Source: Medicago truncatula (lineage: Eukaryota > Streptophyta > Magnoliopsida > Fabales > Fabaceae). Taken from it: a stretch of DNA of 64,000 nucleotides. Below are positions 48,091 through 59,924 of the stretch, one piece after another. The notes under the pieces are model-generated. The model ran no database searches. It saw nothing but the letters and a program-made list of their open reading frames with translations, and had not been told where the DNA came from. The DNA lies in NCBI RefSeq assembly GCF_003473485.1, contig NC_053044.1, positions 53,918,091 to 53,982,090 on the forward strand. Direction: 5' to 3'. Numbering within the stretch: the stretch's first letter is position 1; every line of letters begins with the position of its first letter. The translations under genes were made by a program, and so were the position numbers.

Positions 48091-49021
48091 CTTTCTATTC
48101 TCTTCTCTGCACAACACTCCACTCCCTTCACAGGAAACACGAAACTACAATCGTGCGTCACGTGCTAACGGGACTATCATTACTTTACTTTTCACCAACG
48201 TAAAAACGGAAACGTGTATCGCAATGCATGACACGTTACGTTAACTAATGCTGAGGTAAAACAAATACCTTTATTTATAGTACATTCAACGAGCCGAGTG
48301 CAAATCTATAGAAATCCAATTTTATTTCTAAAAATCAAATTCAAAAAAAAAAATTATAAATTTGATTTTGGTCATTTTTGTACCCTCAAAATATTCAAAA
48401 AAATAATAATTCAAACTGCAACTCATGATAATTTTTGTTTAAAAATTCATTTTAGCTTCATAAAAAATATTGTCAAAATTATCATTTAGAAAGAATATGC
48501 AACAAAACTATTATAACCTCCTAAAAGTGATTATTTTTATTAAAACATTGTATGAAACAAAAAAAAAAATGTAATTTTTTTTTTTTAATTAAAGTGGCAC
48601 TGATATAGACTGAAAAAATCAATCTTTTAAAATAGGAAAATGGGCACTCTTTAAGGGCTATAAGTAGCAACTATTTATAAAAATGTGAGATGATGAAATA
48701 CTTATAAGTAGCAAGTATTTTCTCATCTCGCAGACTGAAGCTATTTCGACTACTTTCTTACTCTGATTAAGGTTGAGATGATGAAAGAAAATGTTAAAGA
48801 TGATAATTTTTAAGTGGTTTTTTTCATGCACTGAATTTCTTTTGTAGTTTGCAGTTGTACTTAAAAAAAATTACCAATAGTACACAACATGAGGATGTAT
48901 AGCAACCAACAACATCTAACCAAAAGATATAATCAATTACACAAATTCGATAAATAGTTCAGAGAAAAGGTCGACAGAGGGATATAATCTAGTCGTGCAA
49001 GATTCTATAATCCCAGTTTCT
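48091..49021. other. Intergenic region between AIG2-like and PBA1
   Basis: No gene is seen. The part just right of 48,090 should hold the promoter of the AIG2-like gene. The rest is A/T-rich, with T and A runs near 48,560-48,590. Confidence 0.5.
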
Positions 49022-52000
49022 TCATATGTTCATTGGCTCTGGGGCACCAAGAATGTCCAGCAATGAGTTGTGAGCCTCCAGTTCATCATGCCATATTGGA
49101 AGTTGATCACCTGGGTAGAAATTCCTGGTCACTCCCTCTGAATTTATCTGCAAGGGATTCAAAATGAAGCAGTATCAATTTATCGTGCATATTCAACAAT
49201 GTAAACCTTGTCTTTAAAGCACAAATCATTGAACATGATGTCTTACAATGACTGTTCGGACAACTCCGCCACTAGCACCATCACGAGCAATGGCAAGTGA
49301 AACTGCCTTTTTGACTAGATCCTGTTGTACATAAAAATACACCGTCAGCCGTAAGTATTGAGATAGAAACCCTTAAGGGTGTTTTTGCAAGTTGGGTTTT
49401 GGAAGGGAAGGCTTTGGACTTTGGAAAAGAACAACATGATACATGAGCATTTAATATTATTATCATGTTCTTCAAAAAATAAAAAATTAAAATATCAAAT
49501 ATATATCAAAATATAGACTTAAGCCCTACAAATCCCTCCAAAAATCAACTCGCAAACACACCCTAAATGACTATATATATTATATACTTCTTCATCGCAG
49601 TCCCTACTCATGTCTTATTTCATCTATCTATCCAAGCCAACACAACTAAAAGATGCCAACAGACACCTCATTTTGCTAGAATAGAGACCCATACCTCAGC
49701 TTCATCCTTGGTCATACCGTCTTTCCATGCTTGGTCAAAAAATCCATACAAGTAACTGGACCCAGATCCTATAAAAAACAACTCACGTAAACCATAGGTT
49801 TATAAAAGAAAGCAACGAATCCAAAGAATACAGTAAAAGGGTAATTGGTAAGCAATTCATATAAAAATTTGCATAGATAAAAAATCTAGGCTAATTCCAA
49901 TTTGACCACGAGACCAGCAAATTGACAAGCAAGTCATCAAAGCCTTAACAAATTCACATTCAACCTTCCCAATGGAAGAACCAACCTTATACAAGTCTAG
50001 CAACAAATAAAACATTTTCCTACAAAGTTGAGTCGGCTACATGGATAAAAAGATGACCTTTCATGGAAACCTTTAGTTATAGAGAAAGCATATTTATCCC
50101 CATACTATACTCTTATGCTAGTTGTGATCCCCTTGTATCGTACTGTCTTTATTTAACTGGTTTGATATAGACAATTCAAAGTTCTGAACTCCTTTCTAAA
50201 GCATTTAAAAAAACCTCTGTATGAACCAATGCCTTTTCCATGTCAATATAACTGTGTAAATATTTTTTACCACTCCATTAACTCTAGCATCAAAAAGGTA
50301 CATACTGATGTTAGAAAATATTTATCAGGTTCTCATTGTAAAAATTATACTAACTTCGGACAATTTTCCCTTTTACTTTTCTTCTTTTCATCCATATTAG
50401 ACCGAAAGAGAGAGCAGCCTATCAGCAATTGCTTGGATTTTATTTACTCTTCAATCTCTTGTTTACTCAAGTTTTTGAAATCTATAAACAATCTAGATCA
50501 ACTTTAGTAAAAGGTTTTCCTAGCATCATTCATTCTTGGGAACAAAAAAATATATCTGCCAGATGTCAAATCTTGATATCAAGGCATAACTTTAGCAAGT
50601 GAAACAAGCGATGCATCTATAGCTGAACATGAATACAGAAATCCTAATAGAGATTGTATTCATAAACATGTTTTTAACAGTCAAATACCTCCAATAGCAA
50701 AAGGTTGTTGTACAATTGTTCCACCTAGAGGAACTCCATAAATCTGACCACCTTCGTACTTGTCCCAACCACCAACAATTAACCCAGTTTGTAAGTTATT
50801 CTGCCAATGAGAATAAATTTACATCAGAGCCAAATACTAAGTGGACATACACATACATATAATAGTAAGTTACAAAAGAAGTATCCATCAGGATGACATG
50901 ATGTCGCCTGTTAATCCTCAACTCAATTGCAATGACGACAGAAGAATGCTGTGCTAATACACATTAACTTGAAAAGGAAAATACACGATAAAGCAGTTTT
51001 GCTACTTCTATTAACATTGTCAATGGAGTAGACCGAGTAATTCTCTTGCAATCTAATGAAAAGTTTTATTTCAAGATTTTGAAGGAACGTAGCATAATCT
51101 AAACTAGTATCTACTATCTACCATTGCAACAAGCATTGTGGAATTTAGTGGAAACTCAATTATACCACTCTAATTAACAAGAAAAAGACTCAAAGTCATA
51201 CCTTGTTGTTATATGCGAGAAGCCGAACAAGGTTTGCAGCAACCTTGACTGTTGCAGGTTGTCCAAGCTGAATCCTGCATAAAATGAAAACTAATAGTTA
51301 TGTGAACATCATCATCATCATCATAAATACACGAACAAAAATCATAATCTAAAACATCTTACTACAAAAGAAAATATTCTATTGCAGTGTATACTCAATT
51401 GAAGAAGCCACTTACGTGTGCTGGTGGAGGAAATAGCGCACATAGTCAGAGACAACCTGAGAATCTGCAGCCTGCAAAAAGAAATAGTTTGATATCATCC
51501 ACAAACAAAAATCTCATCTTTGTATTGCCTTCATTGATACTTCGAAGCCCGGATTAGATTTGTTTCTAATTTGAAGAAGTTTCTTAATTAACTTAAGTTT
51601 ATGGTTCTTCATTTGTGAAAAAGTCCCTATATGTGTATAGGTATTTTATTTATGCCCAATGGGAGGGTTTTTGAAAAATTTAAATGCGAAAAATTGATTA
51701 AACTCATTGGAGAAAAATGTTTTTGGTTTGCATCGAAAACAAAACCTTGAATCAGATTTTCCAAGTGTATAAACTGTAGCTACATGGCTAGAACAACCAA
51801 AAAATGAATTACAAATTCACAATCACAAAACAACCAAAAGCTCAAATCTAAACCATTTTTGCAGTTAACTATCACCACCTTTAGAAACAACAATTACGAA
51901 CCCTAAAAAAAAGTTAAACCCTAATTAAGAAAAATACCGATCCAGAGCGACAGACGTAGACATTATCAGTGAGCTGTGTGATTTTGTCAGATGCACGATT

Positions 52001-52206
52001 GGCAACGTATACACCTGAAAGTGAGAGAGATCGAATCGAAAATTCAAAAAAGGTAAAGGTAAATTGATTTTGATTAGGGTTTGGGAAAGAAGTTAATTAC
52101 CAGTGCTGGTTCGAGAGTCGGCACCAAGAACAACGCCGCCGTTGTAGGTAACGCCGATGATGGTTGTTCCCATGGAATGGGGAGCATTGAAATCGACCTT
52201 GTCCAT
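49022..52206 (-). CDS. PBA1: 20S proteasome subunit beta type-6 (beta-1, caspase-like)
   Basis: Eight exons join in phase to 232 residues: 52206-52101, 52014-51938, 51471-51416, 51274-51202, 50800-50689, 49768-49695, 49321-49247 and 49147-49022. The N-terminus '[13 protein letters not shown]' is a short propeptide ending in Gly. Cleavage before Thr14 ('[13 protein letters not shown]') would expose the catalytic threonine; Asp30 and Lys46 match mature Asp17 and Lys33 of active beta subunits. '[19 protein letters not shown]' and '[15 protein letters not shown]' are conserved later. The subunit gives the 20S core its caspase-like (post-acidic) cleavage in cytosol and nucleus. In plants PBA1 also acts in hypersensitive cell death, by vacuole fusion. 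All active-site residues are present, so it should be functional. Confidence 0.97.
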
Positions 52207-52559
52207 GTTTCTGGTAAATTGATTCAGAGGGCGAAAGAGAAGAAGAAAAGAGGCTGGTTAAACTGAATCGAATTGAGGGTGTAGAAATTAAGGGGTACAT
52301 GGCTTATTTCATTATTTATTTATGTATGGCTTTTTCCCGAAGAAATTAATAAAAATTGACTATTTTTCTGAAAAGAAAAAAAGTTAAAAACTTATTGGGC
52401 AAGCCATCTATCTATAAAAAATAAAACTTGTTATGCAGATATTTTTTTCTAACAAACACCAAGAGCATGGTATAGTAAGATTTAAGTTTATTTCTGTCAA
52501 GAGAACTTTGAAAAATGTCATCATGAGCATACTATATGTGAGAGTTAACTTAAAATCAG

Positions 52560-53290
52560 GTTTCTGCAGAATCGTGGCACGATAGCTGGGCAACGTGGCA
52601 CGATGGAGGTTTTAGTTTTTTGGGCAAGGCACTGGAAAAATCGTGGCACGATGGAGTCTCATCGTGGCACGATGGTGCGCTGGCGGATAAAAATAAAACG
52701 TATTTTTGGGAGCAGATTTGTTACAGTTTTGTTACAAATTTGTTACAGATTTTAAGCAGATTTGTTACAGATTTTAAGCAGGACTTTCACTATAAATATA
52801 GACCTTGTATCAAAGCAAACTGAGAGATAGAGGGGGCTGAAACAAGGGTTTAGAAAAGCAACAACAAAACTAGGGTTTGTATAGAGTTTGTCTCTTCGGA
52901 ACAAACACTAGGGTTTGTGGGTTGATTCACCTTGGGAAACACTATTAGGATTGGAGTCTCTTGGTTACGGGAAGGGATTGGGACTTTGGGTAGAATTAGG
53001 CGGAAGACTTATTCTTGTAACCCATTGATTTCTCTTTGTAACGAAACTCATCATATAGTGGATTGGAGGGCTGCTCTCTCCCCCAGACTAGGTCAGATTG
53101 GACCGAACTGGGTCAACAAATATCTTTGTGTTCTTCTTCTTCTTTTGTTCTTCTCGCCGTTGTTTTCTACTTTTGGCTTGTATTTAATTATTCCATACGC
53201 TTTGTTTTGGTTGCTTAATTATCTCTTGCTCCACACATCAAGTTGTTATTGGTGTGATTTTTCATCGAATTCACAACACTATATTTGTGA
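52560..53290 (+). mobile_element. LTR/leader-like fossil with ATCGTGGCACGAT repeats
   Basis: ATCGTGGCACGAT and near copies occur four times within about 110 bases. They are followed by 'ctataaatatagacc' (TATA-like), an A-rich leader and a CT-rich stretch, as in the LTR and leader of a plant LTR retrotransposon. It is broken, with no coding part of its own. It probably belongs to a different element from the copia remnant that follows. Age not estimated, but old by its decay. Confidence 0.5.
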
Positions 53291-54480
53291 AACACGTTGA
53301 AGAAAGATTTCAATTGTCGGTCTGTGTGTGGACGATTTGATATATAAAGCAAATTGTGAAGAATTGTTTGAAGATTTTGAGTGCTCCATGAAGAAGAACT
53401 TTGCTATGACAGATTTTGGGAAAATGAGATACTTTCTTGAAGTTGAAGTAACTCGTAATGGAAAAGGAATTTTCATTCATCAGCACAAGTATTCTAGAGA
53501 AATTTTGTCTAGGTTTGGAATGGAATAATGCAACTTGGTGTGCAATCTCATTGTGCCTAACAACAAGCTCACAAAGGATGATGGTGGAAAAAGTGTTGAT
53601 GCAACAAATTTAAAGCAAATGATAGGATGCTTGATGTACCTTCTAGCTACAAGACCTGACTTAGCTTACTCAGCGTGTTTCGTAACTAGATACATGGAAA
53701 GACCTATTGAGACTCATCAAGTTTCAGCAAAGCACATTCTTAGGTATCTTAAAGGTGCAATAAATGTTGGAGTATTTTATGAGAAATGGAAATTGAACTG
53801 AGAACTGAAGGGATTGTCTGATTCAAACTATGTATGAGATTTGGATGACAGAAAAGTACCTCAGGGTATATTTTCAAACTAGGATATGGAGCATTGTCAT
53901 CTAAAAAACAATCTATTGTAACTCTCTCAACCACTAAAGTTGAGTTTGTGGCAACTCCTTCTTGTGCTTGTCAGGCTATATGGCTGAGAAATATCTTCCA
54001 GCATCTTGGTTAGACACAAAAGAATTGTACTAAGATCTATTGTGATAATAACACATCTATTAAGCTCTATAAGAATCCAATTATGCATGGAAGATGCAAA
54101 CATATAGATGTCAGATATCATTTCTTGAGAGACCTTACAAAGGATGGAATAGTTGAGTTGGTGCATTGCAACACTGAGAGCCAAATAGCAGACATATTCA
54201 CTAAGCCTCTAATGTTGGAAAGCTTCTGCAAATTTGTGGATTTGATAATTTGGATTGTTAATATTTTTAGTGTAATTGTGGGTTTAGACTTGTTTGTTTC
54301 TGTTAAGATCATTTAATCTGAAGCTTTTTAGGAGGTTTAGATCAGGGGAGTGTTTGTAATTAGTTAAATAATGTGTTACTTGTAACATAAGTTTGTAAGT
54401 TGACTCTATATAAAGCCAAGTACTTTGTAATATAATGCAATGAGACATTTACCAACTTAACATGAGGTGCATAAAGAATT
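53290..54480 (+). mobile_element. Ty1/copia retrotransposon fossil (end of pol, polypurine tract, start of 3' LTR)
   Basis: Translated pieces match the last part of a Ty1/copia polyprotein: the end of reverse transcriptase ('MKKNFAMTDFGKMRYFL'), the connection region ('LMYLLATRPDLAYSACF') and RNase H to the C-terminus ('HIDVRYHFLRDL', 'QIADIFTKPL'). A purine-rich tract near 54,335-54,350 and an LTR-like start 'tgtttgtaattag' follow. The upstream coding parts are absent. The copy carries several breaks and cannot be active. It is a decayed, probably old insertion between PBA1 and the next gene. Confidence 0.85.
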
Positions 54481-55593
54481 ACGTGAGTGTTCCATGAGAA
54501 AAAGAAAACTAAAATATATATGTGCCACATCATTTTTATAGCATATATGTCAGTGATTATTCATTTGTATATTTGAAATGAACTTGCAGTAGGAAGAAGG
54601 TGATCTATAAAGAAAAATGCATATTGTGGTTGGTTTTAATAGTTTCCTAGGATACATGAACAAATAGATGGTGTAAGGAATACTGTGTATAACCAGATTC
54701 TCTTTATTGAGAAGGCTAGTCGCAAAACATACTTTCAAATTAACTGTACATTCCTTTGGTGTGGCTTGCATAGGATTCTCCAGAAGATCCTTGACCATCC
54801 AATGTGCCACCTCCACCAACAGTTAATTTGTTAACATATCTAAAATTTATCCAATTATTAGTTGCAAATGAATCTGGATTACTTAGAGCCTTCAATAATC
54901 ATTCAATTATAAAATTTATCTAAGCATTACATGGACCACTGAAGTTAACATCCTTAAGCATATATGTCCCTTGTGAAATTAAAGAGTTGTTTTTTCTTTC
55001 CATTTGCATGCATCTAGGGTAGGAATAGGCCAGGTCAAGCCGGGTTTTGCTTAAACAGGTCAGATCTAGTTGAAAAAAACTAAAGCCTAAGTCTGGCCTA
55101 TTAGCTTATCAAATGCTTTATTTTAAGTCTGACCTGATCTTTTTAAAAGCCTAACCTGACCTATTAACGTGTCTAAAAGCATATTTGTACTAACAATTTT
55201 AAATATAACATTTTACTTATTTATAGAAAAGTTAATAAACAAAATTTTGTAAAGCATGTACATCCATTTCCTCCCCACTCCCACATTATCAGTGTGTGCG
55301 TGCGTGCGCGCGCACGCTCTCTCGCGCTCACACACACACACGCATTGTATGCATATCCAATAAAATTTTGTAGAACTAACACATCTATTTTGTAGAGGTT
55401 AATATGCGTGATCTATAATCTAATGATAAAACTCAAACACCTAATACTAAGTAGAGAATTGTAGTTTCAAACTTGTTCTCCAACATATCAAATGTCCATA
55501 CATATTTGTATAAAAAAATGTCTCATCAAACTTTTTAACTCTTTATTTTTTGGTACACTTTTAATTAATATTATTTAATACTTTAAAATTATG
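54481..55593. other. Intergenic, no gene seen; alternating purine-pyrimidine tract inside
   Basis: No coding region is supported. The stretch holds the G/T-C/G tract at 55,291-55,343 (listed separately) and A+T-rich sequence. Confidence 0.5.
55291..55343. repeat. Alternating (TG/CG) purine-pyrimidine tract, partly palindromic
   Basis: 'tgtgtgcgtgcgtgcgcgcg' runs into 'cacgctctctcgcgctcaca' and then (CA)n. The left and right halves can pair as an imperfect hairpin. Such alternation favours left-handed DNA under torsion. Confidence 0.8.
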
Positions 55594-55609
55594 ACTATAT
55601 GAGTTTTTT

Positions 55610-55749
55610 TTTTTTTTTTTGGTCAAGTAGCCTAGTGGCTAGAGCTCACACAATTTAATTGTGGAGAAGTGGAGTGTCCGGGGTTCGAACCCCGGCTCCT
55701 GCATATAATATGCAATATCCCTACCAACTGAGCTAAGCTCACGGGGATA
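55610..55749 (-). mobile_element. tRNA-derived SINE (legume type) with target duplication
   Basis: On the minus strand: 'gtgagcttagctcagttggt' (A box), 'gccggggttcgaaccccgg' (B box), a body with 'gagctctagccactaggc', and a tail 'tacttgacc' plus more than 12 A. 'actatatgagtttttt' flanks both sides (55,594 and 55,750). The intact internal promoter boxes suggest a younger copy than the one at 42,851. Confidence 0.88.
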
Positions 55750-56610
55750 ACTATATGAGTTTTTTATTTGAAAGAAGATTGACTGTACGAGTTATTATTG
55801 AGTAAAATAATTTCTTCCTCAATAATACGCATCCCTCACTTTAGCTTGGTGTCGCCCAGATTGGATCCTTTGTGAATTTAATTTTGCTTGAGATTAGATA
55901 ATTCAACTATTAATAAATAAATAAAAGACAAAATAGATAGATATAACTATAACAAGTAAAAAGTAAAAAGAAAAATTTAATTGTAGCAAAATCTGTCAAC
56001 CTATGTTATTAAAGCATATAAACCTAAGCTGACCGTACAATGTTGATCTCTACAATGTTGGTTTCTGCACACCCTCATCTATAGCCGCGTCTGCCCCTGA
56101 TTGAAATGGGTATTTTGCCAACTTAAAGTCTTCATTTTCTCAAAAATCATCGGTTAGAAATTAGAAAAAGATCATGCTAAGTAGTGTTTCGGGGACACTT
56201 GTTAAGGAAGCTCGAAAAGAAAATTTTAAGTTAAAAAAGGAATTTTTAAGCTTTTAATGTAATGGCTACACAACTTTCAATGCAAAATACTACGATTCAT
56301 TAACTAATGTCTCAGTAGCACTAGTTAGCATTTCCCATCTGGAGGGTCAAATTACAAAACTAGTCAAAGCTTGATGGTACTCCAATGATATATAATCCTC
56401 AAAATACTTAAGCTCCTCCACTCACTCGTCTAACTTGCCAACAATAGCTTCAATTTCTTCATTCTATTTTTTTTAAGGAAATTCCTTCATTCTATTATCA
56501 CTCCGTGTTGGTAAAGCATCGAATCAAACAAGTTTCATTCTTGAAACAATATTAATTTCTAACGGGTTTTATTTTTACCTAGATTAATTTCTAACTGAGT
56601 TTAATTGAAC

Positions 56611-56870
56611 AAACATTTAATTTAATTCCTAAACTATCACTTTCTCATCAATTTGATCCCTAAATTTTAAAACCCAACTAAACGTCCCTAAACTATGAGA
56701 AATACATCAATATAGTCTCCCAGTTGATTGATTTATGAACCATATTAATGGACGAGTAAAGTTTAGGGACCTTATTGATGTATTACTCTTAGTTAAGTTT
56801 AATAGTGCATGGATCAAATTGATGGTAGAGTGATAGTTTAGGGATTTAATTAACTGTTTATTTGAGTTTA
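56611..56870. mobile_element. MITE (about 260 bp), TTTAGGGA-type inverted arms
   Basis: 'taattcctaaactatcactt' at the left pairs with the inverted right 'taaatccctaaactatcact'; then 'catcaatttgatccc' is paired likewise. Non-coding. A related copy lies at about 62,605. Confidence 0.6.
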
Positions 56871-56875
56871 ATTTT

Positions 56876-57475
56876 TGAAAAATGCTAAATAACACGACAA
56901 AAATTTTCGTGCTACACACGAATGCGCTATTTCTACTTGGTTTGTCATATCAAACACGTTTCTCTCTATTTATGTGTTGTGTTTTCAGCTTCATATCCTC
57001 CGTTTCAATTTTCAATTGATCTGCTATAACATCTTTCTTGCTCGTAATGCTACTAATGCACAATCCTCTTCAATTGATTATTTAGATGGTTTGATGGTAT
57101 TTTTAATTGTTCCAGTAACAGTGCTCTGCTTCCTTGCCACTATCTCTCACCCTCTCACCTTTTTTGAGTTTCATTGCTCTGATCTATCTCCCTCTCTTTC
57201 TTAGATGAAACAATTTTTATATGGATTTACCATGGTATTTCGGTCTTTATAATGACAGCAATGGCGGTGGGAGGCAATGACAATTTCCGTGTAAAGCGTG
57301 TAAAGGATGACACCAAATAGAGTTGATGTGTGGTTGGCGGTGGACTAGTTATGAGATTTGGAACATTTTTCATTTGGTTTTTTATTAAAATAATTAAACA
57401 AATCTGTAAATAGGAAGTTTGTAAGTGTTCGTGTGTTTTTTACGACAAAAATGTCGTGCTATATAGCACTTCTCT
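56876..57475. mobile_element. MITE (about 600 bp), 'gcacgacaaaaa'-type ends
   Basis: The left end 'gaaaaatgctaaataacacg' and the inverted right end 'gagaagtgctatatagcacg' match, each followed by 'acaaaaat' or 'acattttt' and 'acacacgaa'. The open frame inside (56,974-57,204) has no recognisable domain. Confidence 0.55.
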
Positions 57476-58589
57476 TAATTTTTACGTGGGTTTTTGACTT
57501 TGTTGCAATGTAGTACGATGAAGAAATGGGGTTTAATTATTTTCCCCCCATTTTTGCATACAATTTTCAATCTATTTAATATTTGTTTATGTTTTTAACT
57601 AATTATTTCATTTTAACTCGAATAAACAAAATAGATATATAAATAAAAAATGCAAGTCAACATGCCACGTAGATGTCACATCAATTAAAATATTCATATG
57701 ACGTGCTCTGTCACGAACCATTTGACATCATGGGCCAATTCTACTATCAACGGGTCGTGTGGATATGGTGGCGATGCACCCTTCCGGCAACTTCTTAAAC
57801 TCTTCTGTTCTTTTTTTTTTTTTTTTTTTTTGTTGGTAGATTCCATTATTAGTTTAGTTACAGGAATGAGCGAAAGGGTTTCAATGAGCAACGAGGAGTG
57901 TGCATGGGGTTTGATGGAATTGAATGAATTTTATTTTCACAAACAAATAAATAGACTTGCCGCACAAGTTTTCGTTTGACTTTCCGAAAGTTATATAATG
58001 CTATTGTCATATAATAGGGTCACTTTGCCAACAATTGATAAATATATAAGTGGTAAGAGATTTGAACTATCTAAATAAATGGTCAGATTATTGTGTATGG
58101 AGAAAATTCAATTGAGAGAAAAGAGTGCATTGTGTTCAACGGGTTTCCTTAGAAAATAAGTCACAAGGTTTTCACTTCAATACCTATACTATGGTGTAAA
58201 AAAAAAATGGATGAAGAGAGAGATATCAAAAGGTTTATTTTTCCTGCTTACACGGTCTCACATATAAGCAAAAGTTTATCAATCAAAATTGATATACCTT
58301 TGAAAAATTACATCAACTTTTTCGATCGAATTTTGTTTATATTTGAAACCGGTCTGTAATCTCATGCTAAACAATAAGATTCCTTTTTTAATATCGGCAT
58401 ACCAATAACATCAAAAAGTGATGAAAGTTTTGTAATAAAAAAAAAAAAAAAAGCTGTTAACTGGTAGCCACTTTGTAAAGTAGTTGGTCTAAGAACGCGG
58501 AAAATATAGATTACCAATAGTAGTTTTGTTTTAAAGGAAGGTAACGAATAGCTAAACATCACTATAAACAGGATTTGTTCATATATTAA
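57476..58589. other. Intergenic, no gene seen
   Basis: An open frame at 57,698-57,979 spans a run of T and has no domain or splice partner. The rest is A+T-rich single-copy-looking sequence. Confidence 0.5.
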
Positions 58590-59450
58590 GGGTCTGTTTG
58601 GTTAACCCAAAAAAGAGCTTTTAGCTTTTAGCTTATAGTTTATAAGCTCGTTTGATAAAAAAAGTTTTGTTTGGTAACACTTTTTCACCATAAGCTTATA
58701 GTTTATTTCACGAGCTTATAAGCTATTTTTCAGAAGCTATTCCAAGTAGCGTTTGAGCTTATAGCTTATAGCTTCTCACTTTTTCTTCCTATTTTACCCT
58801 TATTATTTCATTTAAATTGTATTTTTATCCATTATAATTTTTATAATAAGCTACGTAATAAAGACTACTATCCCTTTATTCCAATTTTTATATATATATC
58901 AGCTGACCTCTTTTTTTTTTTTTTTTGAAAAAAATATATACCTTCATTTTTTTTTTACGAAACAAAATACTATTATTCTATTAGTGTTACTTTTTTTTTT
59001 TTTTTTTTGAGGTAAGTGTTATTTTCTTTATTCTTTTGTATTAGTATTACTCTATTAGTGCTACCTTTTTTTTTGTTTTTGAGATAAATGTTATTTTTTT
59101 TTATAAAGTGGAAACACTTAAATGATAATAAATATAAGATAAAATTTTAGTGAATAAAATTTAATTTAATTTATAATACATTGGATATATTAAATTAATA
59201 AATTTAAAGTATTTTTTTTAAAAAAAAATTAGTTTACAAAATTACAAATACTTAAATTAATTATATAATTTTTATTATGAATTAAGAATACCCTTTATAT
59301 CATTTTACATTTATCAGCTAATTGAACCGCTATTTTTACCAAACACTTCAGTTAGCTTATCAGCTATAAACTATCAGCTAACTTATCAGCTATCAACTAG
59401 CTTATCAGCTAAAAGCTATCAGCTATCCGCTATTTTAACCAAACAGAGCC
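58590..59450. mobile_element. PIF/Harbinger (Tourist-like) element, 861 bp, TAA target duplication
   Basis: The left end 'gggtctgtttggttaaccc' and the inverted right end 'ggctctgtttggttaaaata' match, flanked by TAA on both sides. Long AGCTTATAGC- and AGCTGATAGC-rich arms surround an A+T-rich core with T runs. There is no transposase. Related arms lie in the RNASEH2B introns. Confidence 0.75.
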
Positions 59451-59924
59451 TAAGACTCCGTTCATCAACTAATTGAGCAAATTACATTTTTGTTTAGGTT
59501 TCATTTAGTACAGTTATCCCTTCGTGAATTCTCTTTCTTGGCATACTAGCATAGAAGCAATTTTTTAATGTTCAATTCACCAAATAGACAAGATAGTTGC
59601 TCCAACAGAATTCATTTCAGCTTATACAAGATTGCCATTGTCTAAATAGAAATTATCCTTTTTTAATTAGTACTGTAGATGTAACATTAACGCTCACATT
59701 CCAATTCAGAACATTGTCCTCTCAAAAAAAAAAAACCAAAATCAGAACATTGTCTCAACATAACCTAAGGAGAATCTCAATGGAATGGGTGAAAAAGCAG
59801 CTAAAACTAGCAAAAGTGGACAACTATATGATATTATTTAAAAAATTGATTGATGGTTAGCAGGGTCCACATCAAATCAGTTTAGATGAAGAACTGAGAT
59901 CAATTTTTAGTAATCTCCAGGTCC

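Noticed and set aside
53290-54480. Possible functional reverse-transcriptase gene
   Set aside because: Only the end of a copia polyprotein is present and it is broken in several places; treated as a fossil.
55640-55745. Possible tRNA gene from the perfect B box
   Set aside because: The cloverleaf cannot be completed. The A and B boxes, oligo(A) tail and target duplication identify a SINE.
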